Part shown: positions 1 to 6,434 of the stretch, piece by piece
Numbering within the stretch: the first letter of the stretch is position 1
How the letters are laid out: every line of letters starts with the position of its first letter
Source of the DNA: Nonlabens xiamenensis
Lineage (GTDB): Bacteria; Bacteroidota; Bacteroidia; Flavobacteriales; Flavobacteriaceae
Direction: 5' to 3'
DNA: 64,000 bases
Assembly: GCF_003865345.1 (NCBI RefSeq)
Contig: NZ_RMVE01000001.1
Span: forward strand, 434,001-498,000
Position numbers and translations under genes: made by a program
The notes under the pieces: model-generated
The model's database searches: none
What the model saw: only the letters and a program-made list of their open reading frames with translations
Told to the model about the DNA's origin: nothing

Positions 1-356
1 GTAATCTAGAAGGTCCTGAAAGACAACGCTTTAGTATAGCTCATGAAATAGCTCATTATCGCCTTCATTCTAAAGATGTAGATGTTGACCAAAAAATGTT
101 CGTGGACAAAAAAAATATGAAAGTAATGTTCAGAAAGCAAGATTTCTCTCAAAGAGAATTTAGAAGAGAACGTGAAGCAAATGCATTTGCGGCTGCTTTG
201 TTAATGCCAGAACAAAATCTATTTGAAGACGTGAAAGCCGTTTACAATGATAACCCTAATTTAACTGACGAAAAATTAATTTATGAACTTGCATCGCTTT
301 ATGAAGTTAGTGGTTTAGCAATGAGTTATCGTTTAAGTAATCTTGGATTTGTTTAA
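1..356 (+). CDS. ImmA/IrrE-family zinc metallopeptidase, 5'-truncated by window edge
   Basis: The frame is open from the left edge, so the N-terminus lies outside; about 117 codons are visible. The zinc-binding HExxH helix reads HEIAH about 14 residues in. A downstream EREANAF helix supplies the expected third metal ligand, followed by the LLMP stretch usual in this family (COG2856). Known members cleave repressors of mobile elements or act in toxin-like modules, often beside an Xre-type regulator, which would lie to the left here. Base composition is A+T-rich like the rest of the first 3 kb and unlike the core genes past the tRNA. The family is clear; the substrate is not. Confidence 0.85.
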   Translation, partial: NLEGPERQRFSIAHEIAHYRLHSKDVDVDQKMFVDKKNMKVMFRKQDFSQREFRREREANAFAAALLMPEQNLFEDVKAVYNDNPNLTDEKLIYELASLYEVSGLAMSYRLSNLGFV

Positions 357-384
357 AATCCACTCCTTTCGAGGTGGGCATCAT

Positions 385-590
385 CTATCTTAAAAACCAA
401 TGTTAATCTAAGTCAAAATGAATGGCTTTATAGATAATATCTAGAAAAGCGGAGGCACTCAATTCCTGTATTAGGGATAATCGATGTAAGATGAATTATT
501 GGCTTAAGTAGATAGATTAAACAAGATACTTGAAATACAAAAATATTTCCAGAATCATAATTACGAAATCTCTCATACTATGATTGACTT
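385..590 (-). pseudogene. Decayed copy of the 71-aa gene at 2763-2978
   Basis: Bases 385-503 align with 2763-2882 over about 120 positions with one single-base gap. Shared blocks include TCATCTTACATCGATT and TTGGTTTTTAAG on the minus strand. Reading the intact frame through this copy meets a stop soon after the conserved SSYID residues, then a frameshift. Weaker similarity continues to about 590, so most of the gene was once present. The short stretch beyond the stop codon (CATCATCTA on the plus strand) is also shared, so the duplicated unit included downstream sequence. It has no visible coding capacity now. Confidence 0.75.
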
Positions 591-637
591 TTAATTTGAT
601 TAAAGAGAAGATATATAAGGAGCCATTTTAGTATGTA

Positions 638-1252
638 CTACTTGGACTTCATACTTTTTAGCTTTACCAATTCACTATCTTCATTAGCTTTTGATGGTAC
701 AGGTCTTACTTGGCAAGTATATTTTCTTACTTTATTAAAATACTCTGAATTTGAATCCAATTTATAAAACCTTATTTGTACCATTCTGGTTCCTGACAAA
801 ACTCTAATTGGTGTATTACCTCTGTTTGTTATTTCTACTGAAGCACAACCACAATAACCCGGTTGGATAATAGTGCTTAAACCTAAACCTAATCTTCCAA
901 AGGAACTTCTTAGATTCAAATCCGCGTAAATATTAGGAGGTAGCTTTAAATATTCCAAAGTGGAAAATAACACAGGTTGATTAGGGTGAAACAAAAAATA
1001 CTCTCCTATTTTTCTTCTAGTTTGGGTATAATGACTCTTTATTGGCCTTGATTTAATATTATTTGTAGTTGTGTCTATAAATGCATTTCTACCTTGTTGT
1101 AAAGACAAAAAATCTGTACCTATTCTTAAATCTACCGTTATTTCTCCTACTTGGTCTATTTCAAGTAGGGGCTCAATGATGAGTTCTTTTTTTTCAAGTA
1201 AATCTAAAATTTCATCTTTAATTAGTAACCCTGTTTTTGAATTACTATTCAT
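638..1252 (-). CDS. dCTP deaminase / dUTPase-family protein
   Basis: A 204-aa protein of the trimeric dCTP deaminase/dUTPase fold. It shows RSSFGRLGL (RSSLARLGL in E. coli Dcd), QPGYCGCASVEITN with Glu at the general-base position of Dcd, and GTRMVQIRF. The link between the first two motifs is about three residues shorter than in E. coli Dcd, nearer to dUTPases or bifunctional archaeal enzymes, so the reaction (dCTP deamination, dUTP hydrolysis or both) is open. The ATG at 1252 is chosen because it overlaps the preceding gene's stop by only eight bases, as in coupled translation; an in-frame ATG at 1303 would overlap by 59. It is the last gene of a three-gene operon in an A+T-rich accessory segment. 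Nucleotide-pool enzymes in such places are often phage- or defence-related; that is inference. Confidence 0.8.
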   Translation of the reverse strand: MNSNSKTGLLIKDEILDLLEKKELIIEPLLEIDQVGEITVDLRIGTDFLSLQQGRNAFIDTTTNNIKSRPIKSHYTQTRRKIGEYFLFHPNQPVLFSTLEYLKLPPNIYADLNLRSSFGRLGLGLSTIIQPGYCGCASVEITNRGNTPIRVLSGTRMVQIRFYKLDSNSEYFNKVRKYTCQVRPVPSKANEDSELVKLKSMKSK

Positions 1253-2318
1253 TTGCGTCTTCCCAGTTTTTCTGAACCACATAATTTGAAATAGATTTTT
1301 CAATGAGATTATTTACTATGTTATATCGTTGTCGTGAAGAAAACTCTTTAAGAAAATTATTTTCTGCATCTTCCCAAATATCCCACCCCAATTGAAATAT
1401 GTAGTGCAGTTCTGAAACATCTTCGAAATTTTGGGGATATAGTTTTGTTAAATTACAATAACTGATATCGATTTTTGAATGCCTTATTTCCAATAGAGGT
1501 AAAGAGGATAAATGTAAAAGCTTGTTAAATTCGTCTACAATCTCTATGCTTTTTGAATTTAAAAAATCTAATGACACATTAATACGACTTCTGGTCGCTG
1601 GATGTGTTTGCGAATCAGGATGTTCAGGAGCTATATAACCCAAATAAGTGTTAGATGAATTATTAACATATTGAGCAGCAAATAAATCTGCAAAATATTC
1701 CATTGTATGATTCAAGTATCTACTTGTTTCATCATCATTAGGTTGATTGATAGAGTATTTTTTAAGGAGCATTTTTTTGCTAATATTAAGTTGATTATCA
1801 ACAAAATGTCCAAGCTCATGATATAAGACAACACTAGATAAATAATCTCGAGACAAGATTTTTGGGAGAGATATTTGAATGAGTTTCTTTGAAATTTTTA
1901 ATCCATACTTATTGTTGATGAATTGGTTTAATAATTCAAAAGACTCTTCACTCAAAGTAGTCTCAAGATAAAAATCAGTTTTTTTATTTGATAGCGAGGT
2001 AACAATTATAAAATCATCATCTTTAATCCAATCATTCAATGCAAATTCTAAACAACTTATTATTTCATAAGGCGTAACATTTAAAGTGCTGTTATCAAGA
2101 TATTCTAAACTTTTAAAAATAACATTTAATAAGTAATTATGGTTAAGAATTTCTTGTTCATCAAATTTCTGATAATCATTTTCTTTGATTTTTTGAAAAA
2201 GAGCATACAGTTCCTGGAAGTGTTCTTCTTTCCTAAAATCACTATAAATATTACTTCTACTTTTAGCGAAAGACTCCTCTAATTGACATAAATTTAGTTC
2301 AATAGTTTTGTAATCCAT
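1245..2318 (-). CDS. Putative zinc metallopeptidase (HELGH), unknown family
   Basis: A 357-aa protein with HELGH at residues 167-171 and a second helix MEYFAD with Glu207 as the likely third zinc ligand, giving an HExxH...E gluzincin-like arrangement. There is no signal peptide and no clear membrane segment, so a soluble cytoplasmic enzyme is likely. The first 150 residues are rich in acidic and aromatic residues and match nothing I recognise. It starts four bases after the stop of the 97-aa gene and overlaps the dCTP deaminase-like gene by eight bases, so the three are almost surely co-transcribed. It resembles neither typical M48 nor FtsH enzymes. A regulatory or defence protease is possible, but unproven. 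Confidence 0.7.
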   Translation of the reverse strand: MDYKTIELNLCQLEESFAKSRSNIYSDFRKEEHFQELYALFQKIKENDYQKFDEQEILNHNYLLNVIFKSLEYLDNSTLNVTPYEIISCLEFALNDWIKDDDFIIVTSLSNKKTDFYLETTLSEESFELLNQFINNKYGLKISKKLIQISLPKILSRDYLSSVVLYHELGHFVDNQLNISKKMLLKKYSINQPNDDETSRYLNHTMEYFADLFAAQYVNNSSNTYLGYIAPEHPDSQTHPATRSRINVSLDFLNSKSIEIVDEFNKLLHLSSLPLLEIRHSKIDISYCNLTKLYPQNFEDVSELHYIFQLGWDIWEDAENNFLKEFSSRQRYNIVNNLIEKSISNYVVQKNWEDANE

Positions 2319-2322
2319 TGAA

Positions 2323-2616
2323 CTATTTCAATAGATTTAAAATCTCAGGATAAACTTCATCAGGTATGTTTTGACTACTATTAAGCTCCGTCAATCTAAA
2401 TTTAAATCTTTCCAAAAGAGTTGTTACTAAAAAATAACGATTGTTGTTAATTGAATAAATGTCCGCAGTCCCTTTAGCTACATTAATAGCCTCCAAAATA
2501 GCATCATCAACTAATACTTTAAAAGAAGAGTCATGATTTTTGACTATATCTTCAAAAATGTTGATATAAAAATCAGATTTAACATCGTCATTTTTAATTA
2601 CTTGTGCCAGATACAT
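2323..2616 (-). CDS. Hypothetical protein, first gene of the metallopeptidase/deaminase operon
   Basis: A 97-aa protein with no recognised domain. It is mixed helix and strand, acidic, with a hydrophobic centre (RYFLVTTLLERF), no signal peptide and no membrane span. It is separated from the peptidase gene by four bases. Its leader carries a 44-bp perfect palindrome between promoter and start codon. Size and position would suit a regulator, antitoxin-like partner or adaptor for the peptidase, but nothing in the sequence shows this directly. Confidence 0.6.
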   Translation of the reverse strand: MYLAQVIKNDDVKSDFYINIFEDIVKNHDSSFKVLVDDAILEAINVAKGTADIYSINNNRYFLVTTLLERFKFRLTELNSSQNIPDEVYPEILNLLK

Positions 2617-2640
2617 AAATTCAGAATTAATTAAGTTTAG

Positions 2641-2684
2641 CCTAACTTGCTTACAGCAAAATATTTTGCTGTAAGCAAGTTAGG
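2641..2684. repeat. Perfect 44-bp palindrome in operon leader
   Basis: The arms 2641-2662 and 2663-2684 are exact reverse complements with no spacer (the left arm begins CCTAACTTGCTTACAGC). It lies between a minus-strand -7 box (2705-2712) and the start codon at 2616, so it would be transcribed as a 22-bp hairpin. No T-run follows on the minus strand, so it is not a standard terminator. An operator, an RNA-level switch or a recombination site are possible. Confidence 0.85.
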
Positions 2685-2704
2685 TAAAAACAAAATATTT
2701 TTTG

Positions 2705-2734
2705 CAAAAATAGACTAAAAAGTCTTTATACAAG
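2705..2734 (-). promoter_or_regulatory. Predicted promoter of the 97-aa/peptidase/deaminase operon
   Basis: On the minus strand a TATTTTTG box (2712-2705) fits the Bacteroidota TAnnTTTG consensus, with TTG (2733-2731, in context ACTTG) 18 bases upstream as a -33 element. Transcription from here would include the 44-bp palindrome in a leader of about 80 bases. Confidence 0.55.
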
Positions 2735-2737
2735 TTA

Positions 2738-2759
2738 ATGGGGAGACCATGCTCCCCAT
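2738..2759 (-). terminator. Stem-loop after the 71-aa gene
   Basis: ATGGGGAG (2738-2745) pairs with CTCCCCAT (2752-2759) around a 6-base loop, directly downstream of the 71-aa gene. The minus-strand tail is only weakly T-rich, so termination may be partial. Confidence 0.5.
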
Positions 2760-2762
2760 CAT

Positions 2763-2978
2763 CTAACTTAAAAACCAACGATAATCTGAATCACCATTGA
2801 TGGCTTTTGAGACACCTTCAGCAAAAGTGAAGGCATTCTCATTCCTGTCTAGGAAAGAATCGATGTAAGATGATTTATTGGCTCCTGTGAATAGTTTATA
2901 GACCTTCGAGATAGAGATATCACCAGACTCATTGGGACAAAAAATATCATCTTCAAAAGGTCTTTCGAAATTGCTCAT
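2763..2978 (-). CDS. Hypothetical 71-aa protein
   Basis: A small acidic soluble protein with no recognised domain, no signal peptide and no membrane span; it ends DYRWFLS. It is the closest gene to the 3' end of the tRNA-Ile2 gene. A decayed copy in the same orientation lies at 385-590, so the three-gene operon sits between two copies of this gene. Preservation of this copy and decay of the other argue that it is, or recently was, functional. It could be cargo of a tRNA-linked island or a boundary gene that recombines. Confidence 0.6.
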   Translation of the reverse strand: MSNFERPFEDDIFCPNESGDISISKVYKLFTGANKSSYIDSFLDRNENAFTFAEGVSKAINGDSDYRWFLS

Positions 2979-3007
2979 TGAAAATGCCGTTGTTGAAAAG
3001 ATATAGA

Positions 3008-3026
3008 TTGACGCAATGTTGACGCA
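3008..3026. repeat. Two direct TTGACGCA repeats near the tRNA 3' end
   Basis: TTGACGCA occurs at 3008-3015 and 3019-3026, eleven bases apart (one helical turn), between the accessory segment and the tRNA. The spacing suits a protein-binding site such as an integrase arm site or an operator; the role is inferred. Confidence 0.4.
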
Positions 3027-3040
3027 GCCCTAAAACAAGA

Positions 3041-3066
3041 AAGCCACTCAGTTTCCTGAATGGCTT
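3041..3066 (-). terminator. Terminator of tRNA-Ile2
   Basis: AAGCCA (3041-3046) pairs with TGGCTT (3061-3066), with an inner CAG/CTG pairing. On the minus strand the stem is followed by a T-rich run (TTCTTGTTTT). It lies 14 bases beyond the tRNA 3' end. Confidence 0.7.
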
Positions 3067-3079
3067 GCTCTCACTATCG

Positions 3080-3153
3080 TGGGCCCACCTGGGCTCGAAC
3101 CAGGGACTTTCTGATTATGAGTCAGATACTCTAACCAGCTGAGTTATAGGCCC
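3080..3153 (-). tRNA. tRNA-Ile2 (CAU anticodon, probably lysidine-modified to read AUA)
   Basis: The cloverleaf is complete: acceptor GGGCCTA/TGGGCCC, D stem ACTC/GAGT, anticodon stem TCTGA/TCAGA with loop CTCATAA, T stem CCTGG/CCAGG, discriminator A; CCA is not encoded. The anticodon CAU is shared with Met tRNAs, but the determinants known for the lysidine synthetase TilS (C4-G69, C5-G68 and U27-A43) are all present and differ from E. coli elongator Met, so Ile2 is preferred. A TAAATTTG box at 3202-3195 and an imperfect hairpin at 3155-3182 lie upstream. The A+T-rich accessory segment begins just past the 3' end, typical of tRNA-targeted integration. Confidence 0.85.
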
Positions 3154-3225
3154 CATAAGATTTGTCGGCGACAAGATCTTATCTAAAAAGTCTGCAAATT
3201 TACATTTTTAAAGTGTTCTCGCAAA

Positions 3226-3633
3226 CTATTCCTCTATTTCTTGGCACAATTCTACCAGCACACCATGACTATCCCTGGGATGTACAAACGCCACCCATTT
3301 GTTGTCGGCTCCACGTTTGGGCTCTTTGTTTAAAATTTGAAAACCTTCCTCCTCCAATCGCTTCAGCTCTGCATGGATATCATTCACGGCAAAAGCTATA
3401 TGGTGAATACCTTCTCCCTTTTTATCGATAAATTTGGCAATGGCACTATCCTCACCAGAGGCCGCCAAAAGTTCGATCTTGTTTTCTCCCGTTTTAAAGA
3501 AACTGGTGTCGACCGCCTCACTTTCCACAGATTCAGTTTTGTAGGGTGCACAGCCCAATAATTGGGTGTAGGTTTTATTGGCCTCTTCCAAACTTCTTAC
3601 GGCGATTCCCAAATGCTCGATTTTTCCAAACAT
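3226..3633 (-). CDS. mce: Methylmalonyl-CoA epimerase
   Basis: A 135-aa protein of the glyoxalase/VOC fold that interconverts (R)- and (S)-methylmalonyl-CoA in the propionyl-CoA/succinyl-CoA route. The sequence opens KIEHLGIAVRSLEEANK with the first metal-ligand His, has GEGIHHIAFAV with the second, and ends HGVLVELCQ with the C-terminal Glu ligand. The ATG at 3633 is preferred over one at 3651 because a -7 box (TATTTTTG, 3658-3651) overlaps the latter. It is divergent from rbfA. The C-terminal half (RGADNKWVAFVHPRDSHGVLVEL) is typical of the family. Confidence 0.92.
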   Translation of the reverse strand: MFGKIEHLGIAVRSLEEANKTYTQLLGCAPYKTESVESEAVDTSFFKTGENKIELLAASGEDSAIAKFIDKKGEGIHHIAFAVNDIHAELKRLEEEGFQILNKEPKRGADNKWVAFVHPRDSHGVLVELCQEIEE

Positions 3634-3650
3634 GATTTTTTCTTTAGACA

Positions 3651-3658
3651 CAAAAATA
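3651..3658 (-). promoter_or_regulatory. -7 box of mce
   Basis: TATTTTTG on the minus strand, 17 bases before the chosen start; it rules against the longer upstream start. Confidence 0.55.
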
Positions 3659-3734
3659 AGGGGCTACTACCAAAAAATAAGTTTATCGCCAGAGATATGG
3701 AGGGAGATGCACAACAATTTCAGGGAGAACCTAT

Positions 3735-3742
3735 TACCTTTG
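3735..3742 (+). promoter_or_regulatory. -7 box of rbfA, four bases before ATG
   Basis: TACCTTTG followed by TACT and then the ATG at 3747. The spacing predicts a transcript starting at or next to the start codon (leaderless). Confidence 0.6.
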
Positions 3743-3746
3743 TACT

Positions 3747-4142
3747 ATGGAAGAAAGCAACAGACAGAAAAAAATCGCTGGTATCCTTCAGGAAGACCTG
3801 TCAACCGTTATTCAGGAAGTACTGCGCAAGAATGCAGTTAAAAACCTGATCGTCTCGGTGACCAAGGTCAGCGTAACACCAGACCTGGGTTATGCCAAGG
3901 TGTTTTTGTCAGTTTTTCCAGCCGACAAGGCCAAGGTTGTGGTTCAGGAAATTGTCGACATGGGAGATGAAATAAGATATGAAGTCGCCAGTAAGGTACG
4001 CCACCAGTTCCGTAGGATGCCTGAATTACAGTTTTTTAATGACGACTCTCTGGAGTATATGGACCAGATAGATCGCGAACTCAAAGGTGAGAATAACCCT
4101 ATCGAGAATCCAGATATATTGCCCAGACGCAAAAAATCTTAG
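3747..4142 (+). CDS. rbfA: Ribosome-binding factor A
   Basis: A 131-aa KH-fold protein that binds the 30S subunit and assists 16S rRNA 5'-end maturation. It begins with the usual helix (RQKKIAGILQEDLSTVIQEVL) and has the family signature DLGYAKVFLSVFP, then a VRHQFRRMPELQFFNDDSLEYMDQID segment typical of RbfA. Length is normal for the family in Bacteroidota. A -7 box ends four bases before the ATG, so the message is probably leaderless. Its stop codon shares a base with the GTG start of the next gene, so the two are translationally coupled. Confidence 0.93.
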   Translation: MEESNRQKKIAGILQEDLSTVIQEVLRKNAVKNLIVSVTKVSVTPDLGYAKVFLSVFPADKAKVVVQEIVDMGDEIRYEVASKVRHQFRRMPELQFFNDDSLEYMDQIDRELKGENNPIENPDILPRRKKS

Positions 4143-5359
4143 TGAATTTTTCCTTTTACATAGCCCGCAGATATCTGGTGTCCAAAAATGGCAAAAACGC
4201 CATCAACATTATCAATATTCTGAGTTTTATCATCACCGTGGTAGGCACAGCAGCACTTTTTATCGTCCTTTCAGGATTTTCGGGCCTTAAGGACTTTAGC
4301 ACCCAATTCTCTGGTTATTTTGATCCGGATTTCAAAATTACCCCAGCGGCAGGAAAAACCTTGGAAATTCCGCTTTCGCGAAAGCAACAACTAGAATCTA
4401 TTCCAGGCGTACAAGTCGTTTGTGCTGTAATTGAAGAAAAAGCATTTCTTAACTACAACCAAAAAAACGACATCGCCTATATCAAAGGTGTACCCGATAA
4501 CTATGATCAAATCATCGCTGTAGATTCCATTATTGATTACGGTAGCTGGTTGTCCAAAAGCAATGCCCAGGTTGTGGTGGGTGGTTTACTAGCCTCTAGG
4601 CTCTCTGTGGTAGTCAGCGATTACGGTAGCTATATGCAGATCATGGTTCCCAAACCAGGTAAAGGAGCGATCACCGCACTGAACTTGTCGAGTTCGTTCT
4701 CTACCCTGGAAGCCATTCCAACAGGTACGTTTAGGGTCAATGAAAACCTGGATGGGAAATACATTTTTACCCGCCTGGAGGCGGCCAGGGAACTGCTCAA
4801 CATGGAACCGGATCAAGCCAGTGCCATTGAAATCAAGACAGCGCCTGGGACAAACCCTGAAAAGTTGCGTCGTTTGATAGCTGATACCTTTGACGAACCC
4901 GTAGTTATCAAGGACAAATTCCAGATGAACGATGCGCTTTATAAAATGCTCAATTCTGAAAATCTAGTGGTTTACCTGATTTTTACCTTGGTATTGGTCA
5001 TTGCTTTGTTCAATGTGGTAGGCTCCATCATCATGATGATTTTGGACAAGAAGAAAAACTTAAAAACACTGTTGGATCTGGGCGCCACTGTGAGTTCGCT
5101 AAGAGGCATCTTTTTTATTCAAGGCAGTCTGATGACCCTGGCCGGCGGATTTATAGGATTGATGTTGGGCGTAATATTTGTATGGCTTCAACTCGCTTAT
5201 GATTTGATCTATATAGCTCCTGGACTACCTTACCCTTTTGCCATGCGCTTTTGGAACATCGTGATTTCACTGGCTACCATTGCCATTTTGGGCATCATTG
5301 CCAGCTATATTGGTTCGCGCAGGATCAACGATAGACTGTTGGCTCAGGCAAAGCTGTAA
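4142..5359 (+). CDS. FtsX/LolE-type ABC transporter permease
   Basis: A 405-aa inner-membrane permease of the FtsX/MacB/LolCE class. It has an N-terminal span near residues 24-44 (NILSFIITVVGTAALFIVLSG), a periplasmic domain of about 220 residues, and three C-terminal spans (YLIFTLVLVIALFNVVGSIIM; GSLMTLAGGFIGLMLGVIFVW; IVISLATIAILGIIASYIG). The GTG start at 4142 overlaps the rbfA stop. The partner ATPase is not adjacent. By family it would extract or transport lipoproteins or lipids; in Bacteroidota the rbfA-permease order is common. One GCTTTCGCGAAAGC palindrome lies at 4372, read as LSRK. It overlaps the tail of dusB by 16 bases. Confidence 0.85.
   Translation: MNFSFYIARRYLVSKNGKNAINIINILSFIITVVGTAALFIVLSGFSGLKDFSTQFSGYFDPDFKITPAAGKTLEIPLSRKQQLESIPGVQVVCAVIEEKAFLNYNQKNDIAYIKGVPDNYDQIIAVDSIIDYGSWLSKSNAQVVVGGLLASRLSVVVSDYGSYMQIMVPKPGKGAITALNLSSSFSTLEAIPTGTFRVNENLDGKYIFTRLEAARELLNMEPDQASAIEIKTAPGTNPEKLRRLIADTFDEPVVIKDKFQMNDALYKMLNSENLVVYLIFTLVLVIALFNVVGSIIMMILDKKKNLKTLLDLGATVSSLRGIFFIQGSLMTLAGGFIGLMLGVIFVWLQLAYDLIYIAPGLPYPFAMRFWNIVISLATIAILGIIASYIGSRRINDRLLAQAKL
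4372..4385. repeat. Iterated palindrome GCTTTCGCGAAAGC, copy 1
   Basis: Exact 14-bp copy inside the permease gene, read as LSRK. Confidence 0.9.
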
Positions 5360-6336
5360 TCGCCAAACTTTTCCAGTACCTCATCAAACGCTTCAAAAAC
5401 GCCTTGGGCATCGTCGCTGGTCACCATTTTCATGCGGTATTCCTTAAAATTAGGTATGCCTTTAAAATAATTGGTGTAATGTCTTCTGGTTTCAAAAACA
5501 CCCAGTTTCTCCCCCTTCCAGTCTATAGACATTTGTAAATGACGTCTGGCTACTTCTACACGCTCTGCCATGGTTGGCGGTGCCAGGTGAGTACAAGTTT
5601 CAAAAAAATGCTTTACCTCTCTAAAAAACCATGGATAACCTATACTAGCGCGACCAATCATCGCTCCATCCAGACCATACTCATCACGCATTTTCATGGC
5701 TAGTTCTGGTGTGCTTACGTCTCCATTTCCGAAAACTGGAATATGCATACGCGGATTGTTCTTCACCTCGGCGATGGGTCCCCACTTGGCATTTCCCTTA
5801 TACATTTGTGCGCGGGTACGGCCATGAATAGAAATGGCTTTGATACCCACGTCTTGCAGCCGTTCTGCCACCTCAACGATTTTAATGGAATCATCATCCC
5901 AGCCTAATCTCGTTTTTACTGTAATGGGTAAGGAAGTGTGTTTCACCATGGCCTCGGTCAAGGATACCATCAGATCAATATCCTTCAGGATACCAGCGCC
6001 GGCACCTTTAGACACTACCTTTTTTACTGGACAACCAAAATTGATATCAATTATATCTGGGCGGGTACGCTCTACGATTTCCACAGATTGTAACATGGAA
6101 TCCAGGTTGGCACCAAATATCTGAATCCCCACTGGACGCTCGGTCTCATAAATGTCAAGTTTCATGGTACTTTTGGCAGCGTCACGGATCAATCCTTCAC
6201 TGGAGATAAACTCCGTATATACCACATCAGCTCCGTTTTCCTTGCAAAGCGTTCTAAATGGTGGGTCACTTACATCCTCCATAGGAGCCAGTAAGAGGGG
6301 GAAGTCAGGTAATTCTATATCTCCTATCTTAACCAT
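5344..6336 (-). CDS. dusB: tRNA-dihydrouridine synthase B
   Basis: A 330-aa FMN enzyme that reduces uridine to dihydrouridine in the tRNA D loop. It shows LLAPMEDVSDPPFR at the N-terminus, the INFGCPVKKVVSKGAGAGILKD segment with the active-site Cys, then ITVKTRLGWDD, ISIHGRTRAQMYKG and VFGNGDVSTPE, in the usual Dus order, followed by a helical C-terminal RNA-binding domain. Length fits DusB. It converges on the permease gene with a 16-bp overlap and is followed at a distance by trhO on the same strand, so two tRNA-modification genes lie side by side. Confidence 0.93.
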   Translation of the reverse strand: MVKIGDIELPDFPLLLAPMEDVSDPPFRTLCKENGADVVYTEFISSEGLIRDAAKSTMKLDIYETERPVGIQIFGANLDSMLQSVEIVERTRPDIIDINFGCPVKKVVSKGAGAGILKDIDLMVSLTEAMVKHTSLPITVKTRLGWDDDSIKIVEVAERLQDVGIKAISIHGRTRAQMYKGNAKWGPIAEVKNNPRMHIPVFGNGDVSTPELAMKMRDEYGLDGAMIGRASIGYPWFFREVKHFFETCTHLAPPTMAERVEVARRHLQMSIDWKGEKLGVFETRRHYTNYFKGIPNFKEYRMKMVTSDDAQGVFEAFDEVLEKFGDYSFA

Positions 6337-6366
6337 AAGTCAATTTTTTAAGAGCTGGTTGTTATC

Positions 6367-6380
6367 GCTTTCGCGAAAGC
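6367..6380. repeat. Iterated palindrome GCTTTCGCGAAAGC, copy 2 (intergenic)
   Basis: Exact copy between dusB and trhO; the flanking C and G extend it to 16 bp. It is the only exact copy outside a gene. Confidence 0.9.
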
Positions 6381-6434
6381 GGTATTAACTAGCGTCTTAT
6401 CTGCATTAATTATCGGGGTCTTTTCCCACTGATA

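Noticed and set aside
638-1303. Longer start for the deaminase-like gene at 1303
   Set aside because: It would overlap the peptidase gene by 59 bases and add 17 residues not expected in the family; the ATG at 1252 gives a normal coupled overlap.
3080-3153. Elongator tRNA-Met
   Set aside because: Acceptor pairs C4-G69 and C5-G68 and U27-A43 match TilS determinants of Ile2; E. coli tRNA-Met differs there.
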